Translations under genes and position numbers: made by a program
Shown here: positions 25,872-34,421 of the stretch, piece by piece
How the letters are laid out: every line of letters starts with the position of its first letter
How positions within the stretch are numbered: the stretch's first letter is position 1
Notes under the pieces: model-generated
What the model saw: only the letters and a program-made list of their open reading frames with translations
Databases searched by the model: none
What the model was told of the DNA's origin: nothing
NCBI RefSeq assembly: GCF_023228165.1
Contig: NZ_JALOBS010000015.1
Location: forward strand, 57,989 to 121,988
Direction: 5' to 3'
From: Methylomonas sp.
GTDB lineage: Bacteria > Pseudomonadota > Gammaproteobacteria > Methylococcales > Methylomonadaceae
Length of the DNA: 64,000 nt

Positions 25872-26684
25872 TTATAATTTAACTAAAACCTCACCCCGCC
25901 CGGTTTCCGCCATATCGCCGCCGTAACGTTGCACTCGATTAAATGCCGCACTGCTTTCGGCAAAGCGTGAATTCAGCGGCTTGAACGAGGCAAACAACAT
26001 CGGCAAAAATGCCAAGGTATGCGAACCGCAGTCGTTGAAGGTGGCGGACAGGTGCGGTTGGTTCCACAATAACAGCGTACCGCGCCGCATGGCATAGCCG
26101 AGATAACGGCCTGTGTTACCCATCACGGCAATGGTACCGGCCACCATGCGCGAACCGCAATAATCGCCCGCGTTACCTTCGATCAGGATTTGGCCGCGGC
26201 GCATGTGGTCGCCGGCGCGTTGACCGACATTGCCTTTGACCAATACGGTGCCGCCTTTCATGCCTTGTTTGTTGCCGGGTAGGGCTCCGCCCAGAAAATC
26301 GCCGGCGTTACCGTCGATTTGAATCAGGCCGTTTTTCATTTCGCAAGCCGCGTATAAACCCGTATCGCCGCTGAGGCTGATACTGCCGGCTTTTATTTGC
26401 ATACCCAGGTAAGCACCGGCATCGCCCAGTATGCTAATGCTGCCGCCATCCAATTCCTTGCCGATAAAGTCCAACTTGTCAGTCGCGTTAGCAATGATGA
26501 TTTCCTGAGTATTCATGCCGGTGATGTAAAACAACTCGTCGACGCGAGGACGGCGTTTACCGCATTGCAGTTCGATGGCGGCAATCGCATCGACGTCCAT
26601 ACCTTGCAACTTTTGGCAAACCAGCGGCGACATATCGACGCGCTGAGCGGTGGGTTGTTTCAGGGTAAAGGTTAAGGCGCTCAT
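25872..26684 (-). CDS. fhcC: Formyltransferase/hydrolase complex subunit C (formylmethanofuran dehydrogenase subunit C)
   Basis: Structural subunit of the Fhc complex, which converts formyl-tetrahydromethanopterin to formate in methylotrophs. The 270-residue product has the glycine-rich GltS-C-like beta-helix repeats (GDAGAYLGMQIKAG, GNAGDFLGG, GNVGQRAGDHMRRG, GNAGDYCGSRM). It overlaps fhcD by 4 bases. Confidence 0.95.
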   Translation of the reverse strand: MSALTFTLKQPTAQRVDMSPLVCQKLQGMDVDAIAAIELQCGKRRPRVDELFYITGMNTQEIIIANATDKLDFIGKELDGGSISILGDAGAYLGMQIKAGSISLSGDTGLYAACEMKNGLIQIDGNAGDFLGGALPGNKQGMKGGTVLVKGNVGQRAGDHMRRGQILIEGNAGDYCGSRMVAGTIAVMGNTGRYLGYAMRRGTLLLWNQPHLSATFNDCGSHTLAFLPMLFASFKPLNSRFAESSAAFNRVQRYGGDMAETGRGEVLVKL

Positions 26685-27577
26685 GCCATGATCTCCTGCA
26701 AATGAAAGTGAAACGGCCCCAGTTTGCCGCCGTAATTACCGGCGCTGATACGTTTAATGCCGTTGGCCGCGCCCAAATCACAGACTGCTTGAATACCGAC
26801 TCGCATGGCTTTGTCGATGTCTTCCTTAGATAAGCCGTCGATGACGATTTCCATCACCGATTCGATTTCCGGCGACAAGTCGGTCTTGGTCATGCCTTTC
26901 AAAGTCGGGCAGTAGGCGTCATTGGTCGAAGCGCCCAGGGCCGGATATTTGGAGCCGACCTTGGAGCCGGAACGCACCACGCCGCCAGGGAAGGGCATGA
27001 TTACATTGGGGGTTTTTCGCATTTCCTCGATCGCCGCCTCGCAGGCTGCCAGGGCTTGCGGTTGCGATTCGGCCAGCACCAGAAAGTTACCGCCACCGAC
27101 GGCTTCCACCATGCCGGTGGTGGCTTCGGTGAGAAATTCGCCGTCCATCACCGGCACCCGCCAGTAGCGTTTGCCGGCGATTTTCTTGGCGATTTGGAAG
27201 CCGTCGCCGAAATAGCGCAGATTTTTACCCAATGGAATCGGCTTGCCACTTTCGATGCCGGCGAACAGCGCCGAGGTTGGCGAGGTCAATACGCATTGCC
27301 CTGCGCGAGTTTCCAATTGTTTGGCCAGACCTTTGCCGCCCATCGCATAAATCATGATGGACACGCCGGGACGGCCATCCGGGGTTTCCTCGGGCGACAG
27401 TACTCGCTCGATGCCTGCCTCGCAGCCGCAGGCGATAACGGATGTTGCGAAGCCGGTCATGGCTTGGGCGGAAATCATTGCCCATTTTTCGTTCTGAGCC
27501 GTAATGATGGCTCGCGTCGCCTTCATCGGAAAGGCTTCGGCAAAGGTTTTGTCTATGGTGACGCCGTTAATAATCAT
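26681..27577 (-). CDS. fhcD: Formylmethanofuran--tetrahydromethanopterin formyltransferase (Fhc subunit D)
   Basis: Transfers the formyl group from formyl-H4MPT to methanofuran within the Fhc complex, part of formaldehyde oxidation. 298 residues is the usual length; family sequences visible include INGVTIDKTFAEAFPMKATR at the start, FPGGVVRSGSKVGSKY and LGASTNDAYCPTLKG. The ATG lies only 9 bases after the DUF2442 stop, with a weak ribosome-binding site, so expression may depend on read-through from the inserted cassette. Confidence 0.96.
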   Translation of the reverse strand: MIINGVTIDKTFAEAFPMKATRAIITAQNEKWAMISAQAMTGFATSVIACGCEAGIERVLSPEETPDGRPGVSIMIYAMGGKGLAKQLETRAGQCVLTSPTSALFAGIESGKPIPLGKNLRYFGDGFQIAKKIAGKRYWRVPVMDGEFLTEATTGMVEAVGGGNFLVLAESQPQALAACEAAIEEMRKTPNVIMPFPGGVVRSGSKVGSKYPALGASTNDAYCPTLKGMTKTDLSPEIESVMEIVIDGLSKEDIDKAMRVGIQAVCDLGAANGIKRISAGNYGGKLGPFHFHLQEIMA

Positions 27578-27586
27578 GTTGGGTAC

Positions 27587-27868
27587 TCATTGTTCAGTCA
27601 TTATTTCAGGTTGAAGCCAATCCACTCGTTTACCGGTCGCTCTTTCGTAAAGCGTTTCAGGCGACACATCAAAACCGCAATCCCAAACCAGGGTAGGCCA
27701 GTCGTCCAGTTTAAAGTCCTTGAAATAATCGGTATTCCGTAGCGGCGAGGCGGCATCGTATTTAAAAATCAAATCCTGCAAATCGACCTCGCCCGATTCG
27801 TCCGTGTCAAAAACCAGGTTCAAGCGATAGGCATCTATATATTCGGCTGCTTTTACACCAATAATCAT
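27587..27868 (-). CDS. DUF2442 protein, third gene of a toxin-antitoxin-like cassette
   Basis: 93 residues from the ATG at 27868 (MIIGVKAAEY), 4 bases after the DUF4160 stop; a longer upstream frame runs inside the DUF4160 gene and is rejected. Motifs YRLNLVFDTDESGEVDL and LVWDCGFDVSPETLYERATG are typical of DUF2442. DUF4160-DUF2442 pairs recur on mobile DNA and are predicted toxin-antitoxin partners. It sits directly upstream of fhcD. Confidence 0.8.
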   Translation of the reverse strand: MIIGVKAAEYIDAYRLNLVFDTDESGEVDLQDLIFKYDAASPLRNTDYFKDFKLDDWPTLVWDCGFDVSPETLYERATGKRVDWLQPEIMTEQ

Positions 27869-27872
27869 ATTC

Positions 27873-28121
27873 TTATACCAAGGGTTTGATTTTATGAAAA
27901 TCCTTTGTATGCCACATTTCAAGCAATTCTTGCTGATGCAGTTCAGCCCATTCTTCAACCAATCCGCGTACTTTTCCAGGCAGATGACCAGCTAGAATAT
28001 TCAGCGACTGGATTTCTACAATGGCTTTGTATTCATTATATTTGACATGGAAGTGCGGCGGATTATGCTCGTCAAAATACATAAAAATAATAATACCTAG
28101 AAAGCGGCTAATTTCGGGCAC
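27873..28121 (-). CDS. DUF4160 protein, second gene of the cassette
   Basis: 82 residues with the DUF4160 hallmark FLGIIIFMYFDEHNPPHFHVKY; the acidic/His cluster DEHNPPHFH could be an active site. The start is GTG directly abutting the TAA of the DUF1902 gene (0 bases), and the DUF2442 gene follows after 4 bases, so the three are tightly coupled. Toxin-like role is a prediction for the family. Confidence 0.82.
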   Translation of the reverse strand: MPEISRFLGIIIFMYFDEHNPPHFHVKYNEYKAIVEIQSLNILAGHLPGKVRGLVEEWAELHQQELLEMWHTKDFHKIKPLV

Positions 28122-28295
28122 TTATATTCTCTGGGCTGAGGATGCTTCGATCAATTTTTTGGCGACATCTCGGGCGATTTCGACCGTTTCGGCAATCGTG
28201 TGCCCTTGAGCTATTAGGCCTTGAATATCGTCACTGGTAGCGAGATAAACCCCTTCGGGGAGATATTCAATGTGCAGTTTTAATAGGTGTTCCAT
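28122..28295 (-). CDS. HicB-like/DUF1902 small protein, first gene of the cassette
   Basis: 57 residues from ATG 28295 (MEHLLKLHIEYLPEG), with TTGGAGC 9 bases upstream; a longer frame upstream lacks such a site. The fold pattern (short beta strands, YLATSDDIQGLIAQGHTIAETVE) matches HicB-type partial RNase H antitoxins (DUF1902). No HicA toxin is adjacent; DUF4160/DUF2442 follow instead. Confidence 0.78.
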   Translation of the reverse strand: MEHLLKLHIEYLPEGVYLATSDDIQGLIAQGHTIAETVEIARDVAKKLIEASSAQRI

Positions 28296-28396
28296 GATTT
28301 TGCTCCAAGGAAGTCTATTCATCGTTAAGCTTAACATTTGGCGGAACAGCTGATGCGTCCCGTCTTACGGATTTACAAACTCCGGCCCGCGAGGAG

Positions 28397-28837
28397 TTAA
28401 AAAACACGCTCTGCGAATTTAACACATTTTCCATTCCCGGCGCCCGAGCCAAAGCTATACAGATTAAAGGAGCCATCAGTTCTTTTTATTTCCCATGTTC
28501 TTCCGCCTAATTTGGCTAAGTCAGCTTTTGAGCAACTGGTTGTGATTTCAACCACTGTATCTGAAATGTTTACTTCCCAATAAGGATTTGGGCAATTATC
28601 AGGGTTCTATGAGTTGTCTTTTGGGTATTCCTTGCGTCCTGCAGACCAATTACTAGCGTCCTCAAATATCGTAAATTTTTCTGTCTCAACATTAACTAAT
28701 ATTCGAAATGAATAAGGTGTTTTTGAATGACCCAATATTTCTACGCCAGTGCAAAGTAAATCAATTTCAGCACCAATTGTTGATGGAGATTGTAAAATAA
28801 CGGCGGCCAAAAATGTTATTTTTAAAATATTTTTCAT
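28397..28837 (-). pseudogene. Exported hypothetical protein broken by one in-frame TAG
   Basis: The gene starts at 28837 with a signal peptide (MKNILKITFLAAVILQSPST) and runs to TAG at 28609-28607. The same frame then continues for another 69 sense codons (NPDNCPNPYWEVNISDTV ... VKFAERVF) to TAA at 28399-28397. The continuation has protein-like composition and three further cysteines, so the original was ~146 codons. A single base change (for example CAG to TAG) would explain it. Family not recognised; located in the insert that splits the fhc operon. Confidence 0.75.
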
Positions 28838-28996
28838 TTTAACACCATAAACTTACCTAATTAGTTTCGTAGGGTATGCTCCGCATGCCTTTTGGGGCGA
28901 TTCACACCGCGATTGCTTTAATTTGGTACGCGGTGCGCACCTTACTTGGTGGAGCGGACGGTTAGACGCTTGATTGAATATAAGATGCTTGCAGCT

Positions 28997-29079
28997 TGTA
29001 GCTCCGATTAGCGATAGCGTAATTGGAGGGATGTTTAACACGGTTGCGTACGATTACGCTATCGCTAATCGTACCTACA
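28997..29079. repeat. 83-base palindromic element (MITE/REP-like)
   Basis: A perfect 18-base inverted repeat (GATTAGCGATAGCGTAAT at 29006-29023, complement at 29053-29070) with a 29-base loop and outer TGTAG/CTACA ends. The adjoining 28860-28996 holds further short palindromes (GGTGCGCACC). It sits at the boundary of fhcA and the inserted DNA. Spread elsewhere in the genome is likely but unseen here. Confidence 0.7.
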
Positions 29080-29093
29080 TTTTACCCAAATTT

Positions 29094-30758
29094 CTAAGCC
29101 TCACCTCGCAACGGATGCGCTGTCAAACTGCCGCGTCCGTCTTCAGTAATTTCGTCATCGCTGATTTTAAAGTTGCCGAGTTTCATGGTCAGGTACTTGT
29201 CAAAATATGGCTTCAAGTCTTTTTCAATCGACAGGTCGTAGTCGGGTTTGACGATGTGGGTAGTGCCCCAGGTAACTTTGACGACTTGACCGTCTTGCAC
29301 GACCAGTTCGCCGTCTTTGAACACATAGTCGGGTTTGGTAAACATGGCCTGTCTATCCGTGTTTTCGGTGTAGATGGTAATGTCGGCCCAGTTGCCGGCA
29401 CTGAGTGCGCCGCGATCTTTCAGGCCGATCACGCGTGCGGCGCCTGCCCGGGTCATGATGGCGATTTCGTTTAGGCTGTATTCGCGTTCGATGGATGCCA
29501 AGGTGGTCATCTTCTGCGCTTCCGGGTGGATGGTCGCCAGCATGTCGTTGCGGAAGCTTCTATCCATCAACAAGCGTATCAAATGCGGATAGCTGGTAAA
29601 TGGCGCACCGTTGGGGTGGTCGGTGGTCAGGAAGATGCGCCAGGGATCTTCGACCAGCAGGAAAATTTCCAGGCCGATGGCCCATTGCAAGGCATTGACG
29701 AAGTTTTGATCGCGATATTTAAATGGCACTAAGCCGCAGCCTGCATCACACTCGATATCCATACAGACCCATTTATTAGGGCTGGCATACTTGTGATTGG
29801 CATGCTGGCGCATACTGTCGCCGGAGGCGGTGACGGTTTGGCCAAACATGATTTGGCCGACGTCTGTAGTGATGTTTGGGTTGTTATTCAGAGCCTCGGC
29901 AATTTGTGCGGCGCCGGAGGAAAACTTAAAGTCGCCTTCAGTGCCGTAGCTATGGAACTGGATGTGGGTCAAATGCATCGGCAGGCCTTCGATGCCTTGA
30001 ATGGTATTCAAAGTGGTTTCGATGTTGCCGGGTACGCCCAAGTTGCAACCATGCACATGCAGTGGATGGGTGATGCCCAACTCCTTAACCGCAGTGGCCA
30101 GGGTTTTCAGAATTTGCCTAGGCGTGACTTCGTAATGCGTGTTTTGCTCGTCCAGATCCAGTTTGCGCTGATTAAATTTAAAGGCATTGATGCCGCCGGC
30201 ATTCACAACTTTGATGCCTATGCCTTTGGCGGCATTTAAGGTCCAGGCCACGTAATCATTGATGGCTTTTTGGTCTTTTTGGGCGGTCATCATGCGCAGC
30301 AAAAAGTCGTCGCTACCCAGCATCACATAACCGCCTTTGTCGACGATAGGCGTGTCGCCCATCTCCATGTGTGCCTGACGAGCATTAACCGGGAGTACGG
30401 CAGGTTCGAAACAGGCGGTGTAGCCCATCTCCGCATAGCGATAACCGGCAACATAGGTGCTGGGCATGGCGTGGCCGTTGCCGGAGCGGGTAATTGGGGT
30501 GCGTGCTACCGGGTCCATGCGATGGTCTTCCGGCAGCAGAGTACGGGCAATGTTGCCTTTGCCGCCGCCGATATGCGTGTGCATGTCAATGGCACCGGAC
30601 ATCACCACCTTGCCGCGCAAATCGTATTCTTTATCGACTGGTCTGCCGTCTGTCGGCGCTTCGACGATGCGGCCGTCTCGAATGAAAATATCCTGCTGCA
30701 GACCGTCGATGCCGCTGGCCGGATCGTAAACGGTGCCACCTGTGAGTTTTATCAGCAT
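29094..30758 (-). CDS. fhcA: Formyltransferase/hydrolase complex subunit A (formylmethanofuran dehydrogenase subunit A)
   Basis: The metal-dependent hydrolase subunit that releases formate from formyl-methanofuran. 554 residues; amidohydrolase motifs MHTHIGGGKGN (~60), the HVHGCNLG and THIQFHSYG histidines and the late aspartate in TTDHPNGAPF are all present. RBS TAGGA overlaps the fhcB stop, 8 bases before the ATG. It is followed by the accessory insert instead of fhcD. Confidence 0.95.
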   Translation of the reverse strand: MLIKLTGGTVYDPASGIDGLQQDIFIRDGRIVEAPTDGRPVDKEYDLRGKVVMSGAIDMHTHIGGGKGNIARTLLPEDHRMDPVARTPITRSGNGHAMPSTYVAGYRYAEMGYTACFEPAVLPVNARQAHMEMGDTPIVDKGGYVMLGSDDFLLRMMTAQKDQKAINDYVAWTLNAAKGIGIKVVNAGGINAFKFNQRKLDLDEQNTHYEVTPRQILKTLATAVKELGITHPLHVHGCNLGVPGNIETTLNTIQGIEGLPMHLTHIQFHSYGTEGDFKFSSGAAQIAEALNNNPNITTDVGQIMFGQTVTASGDSMRQHANHKYASPNKWVCMDIECDAGCGLVPFKYRDQNFVNALQWAIGLEIFLLVEDPWRIFLTTDHPNGAPFTSYPHLIRLLMDRSFRNDMLATIHPEAQKMTTLASIEREYSLNEIAIMTRAGAARVIGLKDRGALSAGNWADITIYTENTDRQAMFTKPDYVFKDGELVVQDGQVVKVTWGTTHIVKPDYDLSIEKDLKPYFDKYLTMKLGNFKISDDEITEDGRGSLTAHPLRGEA

Positions 30759-30767
30759 GTCTAAGTC

Positions 30768-32027
30768 CTAAAGTGCTTGTTCGATGGCATGCAGCACCTC
30801 AGCGGTGCTAGGCAGGCCGGAATCTCTGAGTTTTTTCAGGCGTATCGCCACCACGTTGTCCAGCCGGTAGGCATGGCCGGGATGATCGATGCCGGGTGTA
30901 CCGACGGGGATGAATACGTTCGGTTCCTTATCGAATGTCATACCGGAGCGGCCGATGACGATAGTCGGCAAGTCGGTTTCGGGCGGCTTGCTACTGATAT
31001 TGAAGGCCTGTACCCAAACCAGCGCGTCCGCTTCGTCGTTATTCAGCATCGCCTGGCTGTCGAATAAAAACGGATCGTACTCCGGGTAGCCGCGGGCAAA
31101 ATTAACCCGGGCCGGATAGCCGGTGGTCCAGCCGCAAACCTTGTTGGCTGTCTGGTCGCCTTCACGTCCGCCCAGCGGGAAGCCGGAGCAACGGGTGTCT
31201 TGCATGTTAATGTCTTTGACGATGCCGCAAATGGCCTGCACGGTGAGTTCCGCGTGGTCGTACGCCAGTGCTGCCGCGCCCCAGCACACCACACTATATT
31301 GGGCGGCTATTAATTTGTCGGCAATCACTTGCAGATCGCTAACCGCAATGCCGGCAACCGATTGGGCTTGCAGGGGTTGTTTTCGGATCAGTGCGGACAG
31401 CACCGCAATCACGTCCGGTAAATCGGTGTCGGCGCAAGGGAAAACAGCGGCTTTTTTTCCGGAAGGCGATGTCGATGCGTCGCCGGATGGGGCTTTGCCT
31501 AAGTAGATGATTTCACGCCGGCCGGTGTTTTCCAGGAACATGGATGCGTCGTTCCACAGATAGCGCTCGTAAAAGCGCGGGGCGAAACCTTCCAGATCGG
31601 TGCCGATGACCAGCAATACGTCGCAACGATTTTTTAATTCGGCCAGCGTGGTGTTCATCCAGCCGGAATCCTGTAAGGCCAGCAGGTTGCGACGCGCGGC
31701 GGTGAAGTTGATGTTATCCACCACCGCGCCGCTTTTATCGGCCAGGGCCAGCAGGGCACGCATACCGTTTACATCCGTGGCGCAGCCGCCGATCAGCGGC
31801 TGTTGGGTGTTGCGCAGCAATTCGGCGGCTTTATCGACAGCGGCTGTCAGACTGACCGATTGACCGTTAATTTTGGGAGCTGTATCGGTGATGGGTTGCT
31901 CAAATGCCGGGCTGTTGATGGCGCAGCCATTTGCGGTCACTTTGAGCGATACGCCGTCGATATGGATAGTCAAATCGTCGGTGCCTATACCGCAAAACGG
32001 GCTGGGCACCTCGGTGATTTCAGTCAT
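30768..32027 (-). CDS. fhcB: Formyltransferase/hydrolase complex subunit B (formylmethanofuran dehydrogenase subunit B)
   Basis: Molybdopterin-oxidoreductase-like subunit of Fhc. In methylotrophs it has lost the metal/iron-sulfur catalytic role it has in methanogens. Visible: CPFCGIGTDD-like start (SPFCGIGTDDL), GGCATDVNG, FPLGGREGDQTANKVCGW and NISSKPPETDLPTIVIG. I choose the ATG at 32027 (MTEITEVPSPF) because GAGGA lies 7 bases upstream; an ATG at 32045 overlapping the upstream stop is an alternative. 419 residues. Confidence 0.93.
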   Translation of the reverse strand: MTEITEVPSPFCGIGTDDLTIHIDGVSLKVTANGCAINSPAFEQPITDTAPKINGQSVSLTAAVDKAAELLRNTQQPLIGGCATDVNGMRALLALADKSGAVVDNINFTAARRNLLALQDSGWMNTTLAELKNRCDVLLVIGTDLEGFAPRFYERYLWNDASMFLENTGRREIIYLGKAPSGDASTSPSGKKAAVFPCADTDLPDVIAVLSALIRKQPLQAQSVAGIAVSDLQVIADKLIAAQYSVVCWGAAALAYDHAELTVQAICGIVKDINMQDTRCSGFPLGGREGDQTANKVCGWTTGYPARVNFARGYPEYDPFLFDSQAMLNNDEADALVWVQAFNISSKPPETDLPTIVIGRSGMTFDKEPNVFIPVGTPGIDHPGHAYRLDNVVAIRLKKLRDSGLPSTAEVLHAIEQAL

Positions 32028-32037
32028 GTTGCTGTCC

Positions 32038-32415
32038 TCAGTCATGTTTGATGTATTTGAAACGGGGGTCGTCGGGCGTACCTTCGAAGACACCGGCCGA
32101 GTCGGCGGCGGCGTCCCATAACACCACTTCCTCGATTTTTTTGGCCAGCGCGAAATCTTTTTCCGTCACACCTTTTGCGGCATGCGTGACCAACTTGACG
32201 ATCACAAAGGCATAGGAGACGGTTAAGTCGGGGTGATGCCAGGCTTTTTCGGCCAAATGGCCAACTGTGTTGACGACCATCAGGGTCGCTTTCCAACCGC
32301 TGGTTTTGATTTTGCGGCGAATCCAGCCGTTCTCATAATACCAATGCGGCAATTCCGCCCGCAGTCTGTTGATGATTTCATCTTCGGACATGGCTGTTTG
32401 AATATCGTCTGTCAT
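32038..32415 (-). CDS. Pterin-4a-carbinolamine dehydratase-like protein
   Basis: 125 residues, PCD/DCoH fold. Active-site-like histidines occur in GHLAEKAWHHPDLTVSYAFV (the usual [E/D]...HHP motif); the C-terminal part is longer than in classical PCD. It heads the fhc operon, ending 10 bases before fhcB. Such genes cluster with tetrahydromethanopterin genes in methylotrophs, suggesting a role in pterin cofactor metabolism (inference). Confidence 0.82.
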   Translation of the reverse strand: MTDDIQTAMSEDEIINRLRAELPHWYYENGWIRRKIKTSGWKATLMVVNTVGHLAEKAWHHPDLTVSYAFVIVKLVTHAAKGVTEKDFALAKKIEEVVLWDAAADSAGVFEGTPDDPRFKYIKHD

Positions 32416-32541
32416 CGCCGTTCCCCCGCAAATAAATGATGCCGCATTCTATCGCAATGGTTTGCCGGTGTCTTTAAGGCCTTAAGCTTTTTACGTGCGG
32501 TTGCAAGCCCGGTTTATGCGCCGCGATGGTCCTGGCGGGCG

Positions 32542-32928
32542 CTATTTAACCACCCGTAATTGCGGTCTTGACGGCGGCGGGTTCTCGGGTTCCGGAGGGC
32601 TGGGGGTATCGTCGTCGCTCTCTTCGGGGTCGAATACCATGCCACGGCCATTTTCCTTGGCGTAAATGGCCAAAATGGCTTCCGTGGGCGCATTGATGCG
32701 CATGGGTTTGCCGGAAAAGCGGGCGTTAAATTGTATTTCGTCGTTACCCAACACCAAGCCCTGGATGGCTTCCGGACGGATGTTCAGTACAATCCGGCCA
32801 TTTTCAATAAAATTGGTAGGTAGATTAACACCTGGAAACTCAGCGTTGACCAGTAAGTGCGGAGTCAGGTTGTTGTCGGTGATCCATTCGTAGATCGAGC
32901 GGATCAAATACGGTTTTAATGGCGTCAT
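32542..32928 (-). CDS. sspB: ClpXP protease specificity-enhancing factor SspB
   Basis: Adaptor delivering ssrA-tagged proteins to ClpXP. The 128-residue product has the SspB core (SIYEWITDNNLTPHLLVNA, NGRIVLNIRPEAI, FNARFSGKP) and a proline/acid-rich linker (DPEESDDDTPSPPEPE) ending in RPQLRVVK, the ClpX-tethering tail. It overlaps sspA by 4 bases, the usual pair. Confidence 0.95.
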   Translation of the reverse strand: MTPLKPYLIRSIYEWITDNNLTPHLLVNAEFPGVNLPTNFIENGRIVLNIRPEAIQGLVLGNDEIQFNARFSGKPMRINAPTEAILAIYAKENGRGMVFDPEESDDDTPSPPEPENPPPSRPQLRVVK

Positions 32929-33560
32929 TTGATTAATGGCATCAAGTCTTTTTCTTCCCGGGTCAAGCTATCCTGAAAGGCTTTGCGGGAGAACAGGCGG
33001 TTGGCATAAGCGGTGATACCTTTGCCGAGGCTGGCGATGTCAATGCCGATGCTGGGTAGCCGCCACAGGAAAGGCGCCATGGCACAATCGATCAAGGAAT
33101 ATTCTTCGCTCATGAAATAGGGGTTGGCCTCGAATACCGGTGCGGCGGCCATCAGGCTTTCTCTGAGCATTTTTTTGGCTTTGGTGGCTTTTTTGTCGCC
33201 GTGAATTTGCACTTCCTCCAGTAAGGGATACCAGTCCTGGTCGATGCGCTTGATCAGCATGCGGGCGTTGGCACGCGAGACGGGGTCCATTTGGTGCAAG
33301 GCAGGGTGCGGAAAGCGCTCATCCAGATATTCCATGATGATGCGGGCGTCGTATAACACCAGGTCTCTCTCCACAAAGGTGGGCGAGTTGCCGTTTGGGT
33401 TCATTTCAAGTAAATCTTCGGGCGGTTCGTTCGGATCGAAAAATTCGATATCAGCTGGGACGCCTTTTTCATGTACGACGAGGCGGGCACAGTGACTCAT
33501 AATGCAGTTCGCGGTTGAGAACAGAATCATTGCGGATTTTCGGCTGGTAATGTTTGCCAC
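32925..33560 (-). CDS. sspA: Stringent starvation protein A (GST-fold)
   Basis: RNA polymerase-associated stress protein with a glutathione-transferase fold: thioredoxin-like N-domain (LFSTANCIMSHCARLVVHEKG), then a helical C-domain with the conserved SLIDCAMAPFLWR motif. I choose the GTG at 33560 (MANITSRKSAM), with AGAGG 10 bases upstream and a family-like N-terminus; the longer upstream frame is not supported. 211 residues. Forms an operon with sspB and lies downstream of the bc1 genes, a common gammaproteobacterial order. Confidence 0.93.
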   Translation of the reverse strand: MANITSRKSAMILFSTANCIMSHCARLVVHEKGVPADIEFFDPNEPPEDLLEMNPNGNSPTFVERDLVLYDARIIMEYLDERFPHPALHQMDPVSRANARMLIKRIDQDWYPLLEEVQIHGDKKATKAKKMLRESLMAAAPVFEANPYFMSEEYSLIDCAMAPFLWRLPSIGIDIASLGKGITAYANRLFSRKAFQDSLTREEKDLMPLIK

Positions 33561-33698
33561 GAAGAGTAACCTCTTTAATAAACAGGGTTCAAAACGGGGC
33601 GAATTGTACCATGGTTGATCATCGATTTGGGGAGGCGGCAAGTGCCGCGCGCAGACAGATGAAGCGGGGCGACTTGAAGCCGCCCCGTCGGAGAAAGA

Positions 33699-34418
33699 TT
33701 AGTGGACGTCCTTCCAATATTCTTTTTTCAGCAAGTAAGCCAGTACGATAAACATCAGGATAAAGAACAGCACGTATTTGCCCATTTGCTGTCTTTCCAG
33801 TTGTACCGGTTCGCCGACGTAGACCAGGAAATTAACCAAGTCGTTGACCATGTGGTCGAACTCTTGGGGTGATAACTGGCCGGGTTCCGCCAGTTTCAGT
33901 TCGGTGATGATCTCCTGGCCGTCAACGGTTTTGATCACGGCTTCCTGGGTGCCTTGTTGTTGCCAAAATACGTTAGGCATGGCCACGTCTTTGAACACGG
34001 CATTGTTAACGCCGGTGGGTTTGCCGGGTTCGCTATAAAAACCTTTCAGGTAGCTATATAGCCAGTCCGCGCCGCGGATTCGGGCGATCAGTGAGAGGTC
34101 GGGCGGGGTGGTGCCGAACCATTTTTCCGCGTCATGGCCATTCATGGCCGAATGCATCTGGTCATAAATACCCGCACCCAAAGGGGCGACATTTTTCAGG
34201 ATTTCGTCTTCATCCAGTTCCAGGTCCATCGCTATGCGTTTGTAGCGAATGTGTTTGGCGGAATGGCAACCCAGACAATACGTCACATAATGATGAGCGC
34301 CGCGTTCCAGCGAAGCGCTGTCCGATAAGTCGATGTCAGCTGATTCCAGTTTGACGCCGCTGCTGGCCGATACAGTTAAAGGCAGCAAAAATAAAAGAGT
34401 GTAGAGTATCTTTTTCAT
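33699..34418 (-). CDS. petC: Ubiquinol-cytochrome c reductase, cytochrome c1
   Basis: Haem c subunit of complex III. Signal peptide (~1-18), haem motif CLGCHSAKH (~49), the axial-methionine region VAMPNVFW, and a C-terminal membrane anchor (~212-231) ending KKEYWKDVH. 239 residues. Starts 3 bases after petB. Passes electrons from the Rieske centre to soluble cytochrome c. Confidence 0.95.
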   Translation of the reverse strand: MKKILYTLLFLLPLTVSASSGVKLESADIDLSDSASLERGAHHYVTYCLGCHSAKHIRYKRIAMDLELDEDEILKNVAPLGAGIYDQMHSAMNGHDAEKWFGTTPPDLSLIARIRGADWLYSYLKGFYSEPGKPTGVNNAVFKDVAMPNVFWQQQGTQEAVIKTVDGQEIITELKLAEPGQLSPQEFDHMVNDLVNFLVYVGEPVQLERQQMGKYVLFFILMFIVLAYLLKKEYWKDVH

Positions 34419-34421
34419 GGC

